From contig NZ_KE384459.1 of the NCBI RefSeq assembly GCF_000425805.1, forward strand, positions 1-64,000: a stretch of 64,000 nucleotides of DNA, read 5' to 3'. Each line of letters opens with the position of its first letter. The first letter of the stretch is position 1. A program made the translations under genes and the position numbers. The notes below the pieces were generated by a model. It was not told the origin of the DNA. It did not search any database and saw only the letters and a list, made by a program, of their open reading frames with translations. The DNA comes from Pseudomonas vranovensis DSM 16006. Its GTDB lineage: Bacteria > Pseudomonadota > Gammaproteobacteria > Pseudomonadales > Pseudomonadaceae. Below are positions 63,673 through 64,000 of the stretch, piece by piece.

Positions 63673-64000
63673 TCAGGACGCGTCGTCCTCGTCCTTTACT
63701 TCGCTCCAACTGCTATCGGGATCGAAACGCTTAATGACTGCAGCCTTCTTGGTGCTATCTCGGCCGAGGTCTTTCTGGAACACTTCACCGTCGTGACTGA
63801 TCATGAAGCTCATCACACCAGTTTCCCCGTACTTGGTCGGCCAGGCGATCACGGCAAAGCCGCGCGTCATGCGCTCACCAATCGTGTAGTCATAGGCGCC
63901 GCCCGGCGCCGAGGGGCCTTGGGCGGTGAGAATGCGGTAGTGATAGCCGTGCCAGTCGTCGCCAATCGCGGCATCACCGAACAGCGGTCCGAGAGGACTT
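63673..64000 (-). CDS. DUF2950 protein, C-terminal part (gene runs off the window)
   Basis: The last 108 residues or so of a DUF2950 protein: PLFGDAAIGDDWHGYHYRIL, QGPSAPGGAYDY, GFAVIAWPTKYGETGVMSFM and an acidic tail (KDEDDAS). The reading frame continues past 64000, so the start and signal peptide are outside. DUF2950 proteins are exported and of unknown function. Same strand as the phospholipase-D gene and probably in one operon. Confidence 0.8.
   Translation of the reverse strand, partial: SPLGPLFGDAAIGDDWHGYHYRILTAQGPSAPGGAYDYTIGERMTRGFAVIAWPTKYGETGVMSFMISHDGEVFQKDLGRDSTKKAAVIKRFDPDSSWSEVKDEDDAS

Noticed and set aside
1..64000. CRISPR arrays, tRNA or rRNA genes
   Set aside because: No regularly spaced repeat-spacer arrays, tRNA cloverleaf sequence or rRNA sequence were seen on reading through both strands.

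Overview
The window looks like a chromosomal segment of a Pseudomonas of the putida/fluorescens lineage. GC is high, codon use is typical of the genus, Pseudomonas-restricted families occur (DUF1652, DUF3015, DUF3156), and there is a complete alginate biosynthesis operon. No rRNA, tRNA or CRISPR array was seen. All assignments come from reading translations and motifs; no database search was run.

Layout. 1-7.1 kb is an insertion-sequence graveyard. It holds an IS5-family transposase, a small lipoprotein gene, an intact IS66-family element with perfect 30-bp inverted repeats (2163-4650), a spacer with two parS-like palindromes, and an IS3-family orfA start fused in frame to an unrecognised protein. 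7.2-10.7 kb encodes a TAXI-type TRAP transporter with a DUF1850 protein. 10.7-28.8 kb is the alginate block. From 28.5 to 40.7 kb come a PfpI-like gene, a glutaredoxin-MauE protein, an MscS channel, an SDR, a Nudix hydrolase, a LuxR regulator and an amine-type catabolic cluster (ALDH, ADH, DUF3156, APC permease). 41-46.5 kb holds a kinase / class-III aminotransferase pair with a polyamine-type binding protein, an SDR and a GntR/FCD regulator. 46.5-50.7 kb is a copper set (CopZ-like protein, small exported protein, ferredoxin-reductase, CopA) behind a CueR-type operator. 51-56.4 kb has two GNATs and an alkylsulfatase / DUF3313 lipoprotein / FadL-type porin run. 56.8-64 kb has a PerM-like protein, an outer-membrane factor / membrane-fusion / DUF2955 efflux operon, a small potassium channel, a phospholipase-D lipoprotein and the end of a DUF2950 gene.

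The most notable feature is the alginate block. All twelve structural genes are present, but the order is algD-8-44-K-E-G-X-I-J-F-L-A: algL sits between algF and algA instead of between algX and algI. AlgL also carries a lipobox, unlike the usual secreted lyase. The block is bracketed by a 172-bp direct repeat, about 97% identical by eye and 17.9 kb apart. The repeat carries the 5' end of a pfpI gene: truncated at the left, intact at the right. A decayed ccmI fragment lies just inside the left copy, and a truncated DUF1905 gene abuts the right copy. This points to acquisition or replacement of the operon by recombination. The roughly 700 bp upstream of algD has no recognisable AlgU-type GAACTT promoter.
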